From positions 5,443,577 to 5,507,576 of the forward strand of contig JANVCC010000076.1 in NCBI GenBank assembly GCA_025345505.1: a stretch of DNA of 64,000 nt, given 5' to 3'. The translations under genes and the position numbers were made by a program. Origin of the DNA: Todiramphus chloris collaris. Its lineage: Eukaryota; Chordata; Aves; Coraciiformes; Alcedinidae. Of this stretch, positions 1-12,600 are shown piece by piece (within the stretch, counting starts at the first letter, position 1; each line of letters starts with the position of its first letter). The notes below the pieces were generated by a model, which was not told where the DNA came from, did no database searches, and saw only the letters and a list, made by a program, of their open reading frames with translations.

Positions 1-637
1 TAAGTTATCCATGGGACAGCAGTGTGCCCTTGTGGCCAAGAAGGCCAATGGCATCCTGGGATGCTTTGCCAGCAGGTCAAGGGAGGTCATCCTCCCCCTC
101 TAATCTGCCCTCTTGAGACCACATCTGGAGTATTGTGTCCAGTTCTGGGCTCCCCAGTTCAAAAGAGACAGGGAACTACTGAAGAAAGACCAGCAGAGTC
201 TACGAGGATGATTAAGAGACTGGAACCTCTTTCTTACGAGGAAAAGCTGAGAGACCTGGGGCTGTTTAGTCTGGAGAAAAAGAAGACTGAAAGGGGATCT
301 TATTAATGTTTACAAATATCTGAAGGGTGGGTGTCAAGAAGAAGAAGCCAGTCTCTTTCCAGTGGTGCCCTGTGACGGGACGAGGGGCAACAGTTACAAA
401 CTGGAACACCTCAACATGGGGAAAAACTTCTTTTCTGTGAGGGTGATGTAGCCCTGGAATAAGCTGCCCAGAAAGGTTGTGGAGTCTCCTCTGGAGATTT
501 TCAAAACCTGCCTGGATCTGTTCCTGTGTGGCCTGCCCTGGGTGATCTGGCTCTGGCAGATCCGGCTCTGGCAGGGGGATTGGACTCAGTGATCTCCAGA
601 GGTGCCTTCCAACCCTACTATTCTATGATTCCATGAG
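1..637 (+). mobile_element. CR1 LINE, 3' fragment
   Basis: The fragment reads into the typical end of CR1 ORF2 and its 3' UTR: KANGIL-, [15 protein letters not shown]- and LEPLSYEEKLRDLGLFSLE-like frames. The tail TTCTATGATTCCATGA ends at about 637. The copy is cut by the window edge and has stops and frameshifts. It lies antisense to SLC1A2. Confidence 0.92.
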
Positions 638-2104
638 AATCCAGGTGGCCAAAACGGGTTTCCTTCAGTCTGCACTTAGCTACGTATACTCTTCCTTTGT
701 ATTTCACAAAACCCTTAACTGGTAGTGGTAGTAACACCTCATTGCTAAATGTTATTGAGGGAAAAAATGCCTTGCCAAAAGTAGCCAAGTATGATAAATA
801 TCAACCAACATATTAGGATTTTACTCTCTGCACTACAATTTTGTGTCTGCTGCCAGGTTACCTAACAAAATGGGGCTAAAACAACCACAACATCCTCATG
901 GATTTTATCTGTTTCCTGCTGCCCACTAAGTCTTCACTAACTTCAAGCCACACACAATCAGGGGATCAACATTAGAAAGACATTCAAGCCTCAGTTACTG
1001 AGTGAGAGTGAAGACCCCTAGACCTCCTTGAAAGAGGTTGCAGTGGGAGTTGAGCTTTATTTGGTTTAAGGGTGCCACCATGTGACACAAATATGTTTCC
1101 AGAAAAGGGAGACAGGAATGTCCTCCTCAAGGCACTCAAGCAACTAGCTTGAAGAGATGGTGACCGCTATGGTGCCCTTCTGCCCTTAATTCCAAGCAGC
1201 ATCCCATGACCTTCAGAGGGTACTCCAGATTCCCTTTGGAAAGGGCTGCTGAGAACGCCCTTCAGCAGACCATCAGGGAACCTTTGTAGGCCTGCAAACG
1301 GAACAGGAGAGAAAGCAAGAAAGGAAGACAACAGCTAATCCTGGAAGCAGCAGCAGGCTTCCTACTGAGATGCTTTGGTGTTACAGTGTGGCAGGTTTTG
1401 TAATGCTTTTGGCCTCCCCAGCTGTGAAGTTTCCTCCAGCGCTTTTTATACCAACAGAAATAATACTTCCTGGCAGTTTCCAGCGTGGGAAGTTGCCATC
1501 TGCATGTTCTAAGTCGCCCTAAAATGTCAGGTGAGGGAATCTCATCTGTTTTTCGCTTCCTGTCCTAGATTGCTGTGATATAAATAGCAGCCAGGTGTTA
1601 ATTAAGTCCCATATGCGTGCTTGTGGGAGGATGCCATGTGTTTATATACATGTGCGTTTTTAAGGACAAATCTCAGTTACTAGAGCAAGAGTGGTTCTTA
1701 CACAGATAAAGACCAGAAGCTCAGTTAATGATATAGTTTTCTGCCTCAAAATAAAAGTCTACTACAACTGTACATACTCAGTATGATGCTTCTGCCACTG
1801 TATGGGGCCAAGAGCCCTCCGCGTGTTCAGTGTGAATTTGCAACAGAAGCCTCCACGTTCTGTATCTCTGGAGACTATGGTTGAACTCCAGCCGTGCTCT
1901 GCCCCTCTCTGTGCTCCTCCAGGAGGGTAGGTCAAGTACTGCTCACTAGCAGCTTGCGTACACAAATGTCTCTACAGGCCATGGCAGCATCTCAGCTTCT
2001 CCCACAGAAGGGGTTGTGCTGCTGCCACGCACGTGAGTATCCAGAATATGACAAGAGCCTGCCAGGAACCTGCCCAGTGAGGAGTATCAGGTGTCACAGT
2101 TTAG
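638..2104. other. Unique intronic sequence, nothing recognised
   Basis: AT-rich sequence with short spurious frames on both strands. No repeat family, exon or RNA gene could be supported. Confidence 0.6.
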
Positions 2105-2700
2105 GGTCAGGGCCATCCACTACACCTACAACAGAAGCTCTCTGCTAATCCCTCTCCATCCCCAAAGGGGAAGAGAAAAGGAATAAGGGAGAGAGACTTA
2201 GCAATTAGAAAACTAAAACCGCTTTAATGAAAATAATAGTGTTAAAATGGGACATATACAAATATATACAAAACCATTACTGAACCCAAGCCCCCGATGG
2301 CAATTATGTCACCGTCACCACTGATGCTGTGGAGCAGGCACTGGAGAACTCTCAGACCAGACTCAGCGGCAGACAGGAACCAGATTCAGGATCTGGATTC
2401 TGGTACTGGATTCAGGAACACTCAGATCGGGATTGAAGGCAGAACAGACAGAGTCCTCCTCAGACATCAGCCACTGAAGAAGAGGCTTGACCTTTGTGAC
2501 CCCTCAGCTTTATACTGAATATGACGTATATGGACCAAATACCCTAAAATCACCGAATGGAATTGTTCTGTTCTAACTCAAACCAGGACACCAACTAAGG
2601 GTAAACTTAAACCAGCAATTTAGTCCAAATCTGAAGCGATTTCTTACACATACATTGGCATTTTTTTAGATTAAGGAATAATCTGATAATAGGATGGTCC
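2105..2700 (-). mobile_element. Likely endogenous retrovirus LTR remnant (avian ERVL-like)
   Basis: On the minus strand a TATAAAG lies at 2508-2514 and an ATTAAA signal at 2223-2228, about 285 bases downstream: the spacing of a promoter and polyadenylation signal in an LTR. The sequence between them resembles LTRs common in bird genomes as I remember them, but I cannot name the family. No retroviral gene is attached. Ends are approximate and decayed. It lies in the sense direction of SLC1A2. Confidence 0.45.
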
Positions 2701-4332
2701 TAGGCAGTTGGTGGTTAGTAAAAATCACAAATGCTGGACGTAATTTTCATACTCTAGAAGAAATAACATTGGTCTTCTTCTTCCTTGGAGTGAGAGAGTT
2801 GTTGAGAAACAGGCTTTCAGGCTCTGTATGGGCCTGACCTGGGACATAATAGGTACTCATGTCTGCCTCTGTGCCAGCCCGAGACATCCCCACTACTGCT
2901 CTCCTGTGCTCAAGCTAATTAGACTGGCTAACAGGCACTCATTAGTCTGGATACAATGCTAAGCTAATATAGTTACACCACTTTCAGGATGTGAACTCCT
3001 CCCTAATCATGTTGGTCCTTCATGTCGGAAAGCTGTCCCAGAGGTTTCCGCTAACCCCTCTAAAAGGATGCCCAAAGGAACAGGAACGGACAGGTTTGCC
3101 CAAAGCACCTGCCGGAAAGCCCTTGTGAGTGATGTGCAGGGTGTCAGAAGCTTAGAAGCTGTGCACGTGGCTTGGGAATTGCTGATCTCTGTCACTGTCC
3201 CAGTGAGAGAGCAAATCTCCAAGATCCAAACTTAACTCAGCCGCTGGGGTTAGCACAGTAAATGACAGGAGGAAAGTACAATGCATAGTTGGAAAGGCAA
3301 GCACCACACCAGGGGTTGCTGCCTGGGGGAGATGAAGTCTACCACCTGGAAACCACACGATATGGCTTGAGGAGACCACAAGTAAATCAGAGGTGCTGTC
3401 ACCCTCAGCTCTGAAGCCCAAATTGGGCAGTTGTGGCTAAGTGAGACTAACTTGATTCACACAGAAATGTGAACTAGCAAGTGATATAATTAAAGCTCCC
3501 CTTAGACTTGCCTACTGGTCTTCCCTGGGGCAGGTGTAGAGGGGTAGTACATTTACACTTTGGCAAGTATCAGTTTGAATGCAGGTTTTACTGCTACCCT
3601 CTCTAAGCTTTCTAGTACTGAACTGACCATCTTCGCACTCACACGGATTTTACACTTGGACGCATCACTGATTATTCTGGGTATGTTGAAGGGATTACTG
3701 ATTAAACTTGCCCCAAAATGTACTTCAGCGGTGCTGTCCACTATTCTCTTATTGGGGACGCAGTTGATAATGACCTATCACAGAATAAGAGAAAGCTCAG
3801 TTCCTGGACGAAGCTCAAGGACCTTGACTTTGGTAATGTCAGTGGCATCCTTCCCACAAAAAAAGAGATAGCTTGACAGCCCCTACAGATATATATGGTT
3901 ACCGGTATTAAAACCCAATGCTGCCAACCTGCCATTGTGAAAATCAACACCACAAAGTACACTAACGGGTTTTGAGATTGATGGTGAAAAGGCTCAGAAC
4001 TTCCTGGCAACTTTGGAAGCAGTGAACTAGCTGAAGACAGAACCAGATAGGCCTCTGTATGCAGCCAGGGAAGAAGAAACATTTTACTCCAAACCAAACA
4101 AAATAGTACTGAAGCATAGAGAGGGCAAAGCCTCTTCTCAGCTGGCTGTCTTAGAGAGACCCTAGGTGAATCCTTGGTGTCCGGTGACCAGACAAGACAG
4201 AAGCCACGAAGGACTAGAAATAAAAGAATGACAACAGAGATGACTGAAAGTGCAGGAAGCAGACCAATGGTGAAAGAGAAAGCCAAAAGCTGCTGTGGAA
4301 ATATATGACAAGTAGAATTAAAATGCACTGGT
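2701..4332. other. Unassigned intronic sequence
   Basis: No clear feature. The part from about 3.55 kb may be an old 5' extension of the CR1 copy that becomes recognisable at about 4.49 kb, but I could not confirm this. A 195-codon minus-strand frame (3741-4328) shows no domain I know. Confidence 0.4.
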
Positions 4333-4401
4333 AGAACAGAAACAGCAGCAAAGTCAGAACAGAAACAGCAGCAAAGTCAGAACAGAAACAGCAGCAAAGT
4401 C
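4333..4401. repeat. Minisatellite, three perfect copies of 23 bp
   Basis: Units at 4333-4355, 4356-4378 and 4379-4401 are identical (each begins AGAACAGAAACAGC). The perfect identity suggests a recent expansion. It lies just before the recognisable CR1 ORF1 part. Confidence 0.95.
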
Positions 4402-4492
4402 TAATATAAAACAGTTGAAGAATGGAGACAGTATCTGAAACGGAGCAATCAAGCATGCATGTATATGCATACACACACAGGCATACATCATG

Positions 4493-5044
4493 TGTATTAT
4501 AGCTGCAGGTGACTCCTTTCTGAGGGGAACAGAAGGTTGAATATGCTGGACAGACTCTCCTCTGAAGGAAGTCTGCTGCCTCCCTGGGGCCTGAGTTAAG
4601 GAAACTTCCTTGCTTGGTATGTCCCTCAGACTATTACCTGTTACTGCTCTTCCATGTGCATGGTGATGAAGCCACAATGTGTAGTCCAAGAGTAATCAAA
4701 AGAAACTTCTGGGCCTTGGGACGATTGGTGAGGGAATCTGCAGCACAGGTTATTTTTGATTCTATCCTTTCAACTGAGGGCAGCAACACTGGAACAGACA
4801 GACTTGGTCTATGGTTCCGTGGCTGGTGTCACCACCACAATTTTGGGTTTTTTGATAATGGGATGGCCTACATGGCACCAGGCCTGCTGGCATCAGATAG
4901 GCTTCATGTGTCTCAAAGTGGGAAAAGTCTTTGCAAACAAGATTGTGGGGTTCATTGACAGAGCTTTAAGTTAGACTTGAAAGGGGAGGGGGCTAATATC
5001 AGGCTTGCCTGTGACAAGCTGTGCGATGACACATCAAGGTCAGA
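4493..5044 (+). mobile_element. CR1 LINE, ORF1 part (degenerate)
   Basis: The translation shows GDSFLRGTEG-like and KEVCCLPGA-like stretches with stops, corresponding to the GDSL-esterase-like region of CR1 ORF1. The same region is better preserved on the minus strand at 48562-48993. It appears to be the 5' piece of the element that continues at 5349. Confidence 0.75.
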
Positions 5045-5348
5045 CGGACAGGAAAGCTGGAGAGGGACTTTCTATAAAGACATGTGGTGATAGGACAAGC
5101 TGCAGTGGTTTTAAACTAGAGTAGGGTAGATTTAGATTAGACATTAGGAAGAAGTTCTTTACTATGAGGGTGGTGAGACGCTGGAAGGGATTGCCCAGAG
5201 GAAGTTGTGGATACCTCATCGCTGGATGTGTTTAAGACCAGGCTGGATGGGGCTCTGAGCAACCTGGTCTAGTGGGAGGTGTCCCTGCCCATGGCAGGAG
5301 GTTTGGAACTAGGTCCCTTCCAACTCAAGCCGTTCTATGATTCCATGA
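5045..5348 (+). mobile_element. CR1 LINE, short 3' fragment nested in another CR1
   Basis: About 300 bases of CR1 3' end: ATTAGGAAGAAGTTCTTTAC, then the GGTGGTGAGACGCTGGAA motif and a tail TTCTATGATTCCATGA ending at 5348. It sits between an ORF1 piece and an ORF2 start of the same orientation, so it looks like a 5'-truncated copy that inserted into an older one. Confidence 0.8.
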
Positions 5349-8197
5349 ATTAAGGGGTGTTCCTCTTAAGAAGCTGACATGGCCAACAGCCCAGCTGAAG
5401 TGCTTCTACACCAAAGCATGCAGCATGGGTAACAAACAGGAGTTGGAAGCCACCATATGCTGCTAGAAAGCTATGACCTAGTTGCCATTATTGAAACTTG
5501 ATGGGACAAATTCCATGACTGCAGTGCAGCTATTGATGGCTACAGGCTGTTCAGAAGGCACAGAAAAGGAAGAAGGGGTGGAGGCATTGCACTCTACATC
5601 AAAAAATGGATAGTGTGTGAAGAGCTGTCCCTGAAGAATTGCCATGAGCAGGTTGAAAGCTTATGGGTAAGAATTAGAGATCAGGGCAACAAAGGGAACC
5701 TTGTGGCCAGTGTCTACTACAAGCCACCTGATCAAAGGGAGCCTATTACTGAAGCCTTCTTACTCCAGCTGCAGAAGGCTTCATGATCACAGGCTCTTGT
5801 CCTGCTGAGGGATTTCAACCACCCCAACTTCTGATGGAAAAGTAGTACTGTGAGCTGCAGGAAATCCAGGACACTCCTGCAACGTACTGAGGATAACTTC
5901 TTAAGCCAGGTAATGGACAAGAGGGGACGTGACACTAGACCTGAAGGTCTAGACACAAGTGAGCTAATCGGTAACATCAAGACTGGAGGCAGCCTGGGCT
6001 GCAGTGATCATGGGAGGAGGTGAGGGATATGGGTCAGACAACGGGTAAGGTCAGGACCCTGAATTTTAGGAAAGGAAATTTCCATCTCTTCAAAGAATTA
6101 GTCAATAGGACCCCCTGAGAAACTTCCCTCAGGAACAAGGGAGCAGAAGAGAGCTGGCAGATCTTTAAGGACACTTTCCATAGAGCACACAATCTCTTGA
6201 TCCCCAGGGGTAAGAAATCAAGCAAGTAAAAGGAAGAGACCAACATGGATGAGTCAAGACCTGGAGCTGAAACTAAAGGGTACAAAAGAAATGCACAGGC
6301 AGTGGAAGCAAGGACAAGTATCCTGGGAAGAGTAGAGGGACACTGCGTGGTTGTGTTGGGATAAAGTCAGAAAGGCCAAGGTGCAGCTGGAGCTGAATTT
6401 GGCAAGGGATGCAAAGAATAATAAGGGCTGCTACAGGTATGTCAGCCAGAAAAGGAAGGTCAAAGAAAGCATTCCCCCTGTGAGGAACAAGACTGGCAAG
6501 CTGGTAACAACAGATGAGGAGAAGGCCGAGGTACTCAACAACCTTTTTTGCTTCAGTCTTCACTGGCAACTTCTCTTCCCATACCTCCCAAGTCAATGGA
6601 CCTCGTGGTAGGGACTAGGTGAGCAAAGTCCCTCCTGGTTTAAGAGAAGATCATGTTTGTCACCACCTGAGGAACCTGAACATATGTAAGTTTATGGGAA
6701 CTGATGAGATGCATCCCAGAGTCCTGGGGGAATTGACTGATGTAGTTGCCAGGCCATTCTCCATGATATTTGAAAAGTCCTGTCAGTCAGGTGAAGTTCC
6801 TGGTGACTGGAACAAAGGGAAACATTGCATCCATTTTTAAAAAGAGTAGAAAGGAGGACCGAGGGAACTACTGACCTGTCAGCTTCACCTCTGTGCCTGG
6901 AAAGATCATGGAGCAGATCCTCCTAGAAGCTATGCTAAGGCACATGGAGGACAGGTAGGTGATTGGAGACAGCCAGCATGGCTTCACCAAGGGCAAGTCC
7001 TGCCTGACCAACCTAGTGGCCTTCTATGATGGAGTGACTACATCAGTGGACAAGAGAAAAGCTATGGATGTTGTCTGTCTGGACTTCTGTAAAGCCTTTG
7101 ACACAGTCCCCCACACCATCCTTCTCTCTAAACTGGAAAGACATGGATTTGTTAGGTGGACTGCTTGGCGCATGAGGCATTGGTTGGATGGTCATGTCCA
7201 GAGGTAGTGGTACCCAGATGCGTATCAGTGACAAGTGGTGTCCCTCACGGGTCCGTACTGGGACCAGTACTGTTTAATATCTCCATCAGTAATATAGACA
7301 GTGGGATCAAGTGCACCCTCAGCAAATTTGGAGACAACACCAAGCTGAGTAGTGTAGCTGATACATTAAAGGGATGAGATGCCATCCAGAGAGACCTGGA
7401 CAAGCTTGAGAGGTGGGCCCATGTGAACCTCATAAGGTTCAACAAGGCCAAGTGCAAGGTCCTGCACCTGGGTACGGGCAACCCCTGGTATCAATACAGG
7501 CTGGGGGATGATGGGATTGAGAGCAGCCCTGTGGAGAAGAACATGGAGGTACTGGCTGATGAAAAACTGGACATGAGCTGGCAATGTGCACTTGCAGCCC
7601 AGAAGGCAAATTGTATCCTGGGCTGCATCCCCAGCAGTATGGGCAGCGAGTTTAGGAGGTGATTCTTCCCCTCTATGCCGCTCCAGTGAGACCTCACTAG
7701 CTCTGGGGTCCTCAGCACAGGAGAGACATGGATCTGTTTGAGCAGAGCCAGAGGAGTCCATGGAAATGATCCAAGGGCTGGAACCCCTCTCCAGTGACGC
7801 CAGGCTGAGAGATTTGGGGTTGTTCAACCTGGAGAAAAGAAGGCTCAGGGGAGACCTTATTGCAGCTTTTCAGTACTTAAAAGGGGCCTTTAAGAAAGAT
7901 GGGGACAATCTTTCTAGCAGCAGCTATAGCACCAGGATGAGGGGTAATGGTTTAAACTAAAAGAGGGGACACTTAGACTGGAGATAAGGAAGAAATGTTT
8001 TACACTCAGGGTGGTGAAACACTGGCCCAGGTTGCCCAGAGAGATGGTCAATGCCCCATCCCTGGAAACATTCCAGGTCAGGTTGCACAAGGCTCTGAAC
8101 AACCTGCTCTAGTTACAGATGTCCCTGCTCATTGCAGGGGAGTTGGACTAGATGACCTTTAAAAGCCCCTTCCAGCCCAAAACATTCTATGATTCTA
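5349..8197 (+). mobile_element. CR1 LINE, ORF2 (endonuclease and reverse transcriptase) and 3' end, dead
   Basis: It starts at the usual ORF2 opening (CCCAGCTGAAGTGCTTCTAC), passes through the endonuclease region and then the reverse transcriptase ([33 protein letters not shown]), and ends in a 3' UTR with ATTCTATGATTCTA. Many stops and frameshifts break it. The catalytic FADD motif reads FGDN, so it could not encode an active enzyme. It is the longest mobile element in the window apart from its interruption. Confidence 0.93.
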
Positions 8198-9612
8198 CAT
8201 AAATTTAAATGCCTAATGGAATAGCCCAGGGTTTAACTTATCTACTGAGTAAATAATAAAAAAGGCTACAGAGCAGAAAACAACCTGGAAAATTACTGAT
8301 TTTTGACTTGGTATTTGTATTTTTAAAATTCAAGACACAGATCAGTCACACTCACACTAAAAAAGAAATGTTTTGAGTTTGTCAGAAAACCTTAAAAAAA
8401 AATACACACACATACACAAAAAAAAAAAAATCACAAAAAAAAAGATACTGTTTTGGTCAACCCCAAATGTTTCCTTAATACACAGCGTTTCCCTTTGTAT
8501 TGGAGCCTCTACCATTTCAGTTTAGTCTCCCTTTTTTTCATTGACCTTTCTTTCAATTGAAAAATAGGTTTGCAATGAAATTATCTGGGCTGAAAATAAA
8601 CATTTATTTTTGAAAAGTAAAAATTACATGTTTTTCATTTTTAAATTCCCCTTCTACCTTTTTTTCTTTAAAACACTTCAGTAACTTTGATTTCTCAGAC
8701 ATGCCAGTGACTGTGAAATACTGCATTTTTTCTGAATTTCACAATGGTCTCCTAAAGATGCCTGTAATTAGCAGGAGTGTTCATTAATTATTTTATGCCT
8801 TGGTTCTTTTTTCTTCTTCCTTGTAAGGATCCCCAATGTGGAATTGCTTATAAAGGATCAAATATGTTCTAGATAAAAATTTGAAAATAGGATGATCACT
8901 GAACCTAGTCTTGTACCTTCCCAAGCACTGAGACGTGTATTGTAGCTAACTGTCTTAAAGCTTTAAGTACACTGAGAGGCCTTGAAATTAATATAGAAGA
9001 AGGATTAAAAATATAAAAGCACACTTATTTTTATTGCTTCTATGCCTCTGGGAATAGCATTTTAAACTAACGAGCTGGAGCCTAAAAGTGTGAACTATTG
9101 TACTGACTTGGCAAGAGAGGCGTTTTCATTAGCAGATGGACAATGACAGGGACGATGGATTTGACACATCCAGACAGTCTTTTCAAGAAACCACACAATC
9201 AATTGTTCTAAATACCAGGTATTGCAACACATTGGGCTGGGGAATGGAATTAAATCATAAAGAAAACTAAAAGGTATTAAATGAGAAGGTACTGAAGATG
9301 ATGACCCACTTGCTAGCACTGTGCCTTCTCTCTTGGGCACACAGCTTGGTCCTGCATGAAGACAACTCTGCAGACAGGTCCTTGCAGGTGAGGGTTAGGG
9401 TGGGCTCTGCATCCACCTATATATGGCCCCAGTGCTCCCGTTCTTATGTGCACCAGTAAGAAATCCACGTGCCAACCACACTGCAATGGAGGTGAAGTGG
9501 GACAGAGACTTAATGACAGCCTTTCTGAACTGAAAAGTGATGACCCTTTAAACACAGCTCACAAATTTACAGTTGGGCTAGTCTGTAGATCAAGGGGAAA
9601 CAGAAATCATGC
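8198..9612. other. Intronic sequence, A-rich tracts only
   Basis: AT-rich. A-rich low-complexity sequence lies at about 8390-8442. No exon or known repeat was recognised. Confidence 0.6.
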
Positions 9613-9657
9613 CCTGGGTTGGATGGACCTCCAAAGGTCATCTAGTCCAACCCCAGG
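9613..9657 (-). mobile_element. CR1 LINE, tiny 3' fragment
   Basis: About 45 bases reading TTGGATGGACCTCCAAAGGT and on to CATCTAGTCCAACCCC, the reverse complement of the CR1 3' UTR end. Too short to place in a subfamily. Confidence 0.55.
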
Positions 9658-12600
9658 AAGATGAAGAAGAAAAATTAAGTGCAGTAATTTGCTAGTATAG
9701 AAATACAGTATTGCTTTGTACATTGAATTCTTAGTGCATTTGTACATATAAATCTGCATGTATGTTCATGGAGGAGGGTTGACATATGTGTTTATTTATC
9801 TCATGGAGAGCTACAGTAAAGCAAGATTTTTGAAAACTGAAGCCAGTTTTAAGTACTAGCTCCCTTTAACGTTTGTACATACAATCCAATACTATAACCT
9901 GCTTTTCCCAAAAAGTTCAGAATAGATAAACCTTCTAGACTTTATAAGAAGTATTGAAATCCTTGTGCGTCTATATAAAGATCCAGATATGTAGAAACAT
10001 GGAGTTAATGTCTAAGTGACAAATTCTTTTTGAAAGAGTAGCTGAGGGCCAAACTGAAGGTCTGGGCCATGGGAACTATCGTGTCATCAAATTAGTTTTT
10101 AGCACTATTGGTTACTTCTGTAGAGCCCAATTCTGTTTTACTGAAACCGATGAGAGAGATTTGCAATTGACAACAGCGAAACAAGGTCAGAGCCACAGCT
10201 GAGATGTCTAATGAATAGGCTACATCCACTCCATCTGTCCCACAAAATCTCTGAGAACGAGCATAGGGTAAAACAACTCCATCCTGAGTCAGTGCTGTTC
10301 AAATCCTGCATAAAAATAACAGCGAGAGCACTTGGAGAATTTCATCCACCAAAGTATCTAAACATTTGTGCCAGCATATTTCATCGGGTTTCCATTTAAA
10401 GGAATTTTGTGGGTAAATTACAGAGTGAAAACTCAGTTGACAAGAAACCTGTAGGTGTGCTCTTTGTACATTAAAGTGGCAGATCCTGAAAACCCACTTG
10501 CCTATGTAGGTGCCTGAACCCGACCATAAAATCCAAATCTAGTTTTTCTGACTCATCTGGGTCTGTCTCGTTGTCTCTGGGCTACACGTAGTATATGAGT
10601 TAGCAATCTCCCTTTAAGGCTTTGTCTTGACAACACAGCAAATGGCTTTAGGACTCCTACTCCAAGATCCAAAACCACTACAGACACATGACTAAAACAC
10701 TAATCCTGGATAATAAATTAATTCTTAAGGTTCAAATTCGCTCAGAAAATGTTGACAGGTTAACTTGCACCCACGGGGCTTGATGCCATGTAAGGTATTT
10801 ATTATTTGTGCCTCCTGTGTTAACTTTATGTTGAGACAACTAATCATCATCTTTCTACAGCTAGTATAAAACCTGTGTAAGTTCCACGCTATATGCTGTG
10901 GTTAATTTTAGAGACATCAAATCCTACACTCCCTGATCTGCACCAAATTCATATTCTTTGGTGATCAGGTAGTACAGGCAAATGGTATTTCTACCTGTGG
11001 AACTGTAGCTTCAGAGACAGGGAAATTTAGAACGAAGATAGAGAGCATCTACAGAAGAAAAACATAGGAACAATAAGGTTTGGAGAGGAGGAGCAGATCA
11101 CAGCTCGGGTCTGGGTTTTTTGGTTGTTTTTCCTGTTAAGTGAGATATTGAAAAAGGCAAATATCAAGATGGGGATCTCTGTAGCTTGCATGCAGTAGGT
11201 CTGCCACTCTGAACATAATGGGAGCTCTTCATCTGTGCCATTTCATATTACATAAACACCATTTATATTAAGTGTACATAAAATTGTGAAGCACTTAGAA
11301 CTATTTCACTGATCAAATCATGATGCTAAGCAATTACCCAGATTTCTGTATTTTCAAATATAATAAGGTTTCAGCGTACTATTCCACTTCATTAGATTTA
11401 CTTTGTAGCAGGGTACATACACGCACGCACACACAAACATGCCTGTTAACCATGTACCTTGTACCTGTAAGGGTAACATCTCTGTTCTTCCCATAAACCT
11501 GCTCTGGGACTGTTCCTCTAGCACTGAGACCAGTGGAAATGGAAGAGCCCACAGCAGCATTATTAGACTCCAAAATACGGTGATCACATCCAAACTGCCC
11601 ACCGGGAAGGGCCACTGGCCCACGCTGACTGTGAACAGGGAGAGGGCTGCCCGGCCAAAGCCATGATGGGACTGCTCCAAGGCTGACCTGCACACAGCCA
11701 GTTTTGCTGCTGGCTCTGACACCTGCTCTGCCTCTGTTTAATTTACCACTATAGATGCAGTGCTACTGTCTCCTAGTGGCTATATTCTTGAGGGAACAGA
11801 CCCGAATCCAAGCTTCACACGTGAAACTCCCACTCTTCAAAGGTATACAAAATGCAAACACATCTCTTAGATTTTTAGGGTGTCTAAACCAGCATCACTC
11901 AAATAGATGAAATTAAATGCATAATTTAAACACGCAGGGTTTAATAACTGAGTTATAAAGTCGCACACTGATTTCACATCTAAAACTTATCTCTAGGTTA
12001 TACAAACGTGTTTTTAAAAAAATCAAAAAGTTTAAATAAATAAATAAGAAAAAGAAACACAAACAAACAGCAGCAAGGTCTTGCATTCTTCCCCTTTGAA
12101 ACAGTAACACTATAGAGAGGTGAGAACCATGACAAAACCATGTGAGGCAAGGCGTTCAGGACTTTGCTCAAAGGTCTGAAGGCAAGCATGGGAATCAACC
12201 AGATCAGAGTCAATCTCATTTAACTGTTAGGTGCTCTCAGACTCTGTAAAAGCAAAGGAAATGCTTAAATGTTCTGTGACGCTAAGTCTCCATAGGTTCA
12301 ACCTACCACATACTGAGCCCTATGCCAGACACCTCTAATCTACGAATATGAACTTATGCCACAGATCTTTGAACCACACCGAGGACTCATGAAAAGCGAT
12401 GCTGGTATAGATCAGAGGGCCACTTCTCCCAGCAGCACCCTGTCTGTAGTCATGGTCAACAAAAACGTTTAAACAGAGAACATAAAAACAAGCAACCCCA
12501 AACAGTAACAGTACTTGGTTCTAGCCCTTCCTCCTGGAACTAGCAACTTCCCAGTTTCAGCACCAGCTAAACACCAAAAATCCACCTTGGCAATGAGATC

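Noticed and set aside
3741-4328. 195-codon minus-strand frame
   Set aside because: Composition looks like random translation (Leu/Ser/Phe-rich), with no recognised motif. It lies next to CR1 sequence of the opposite strand.
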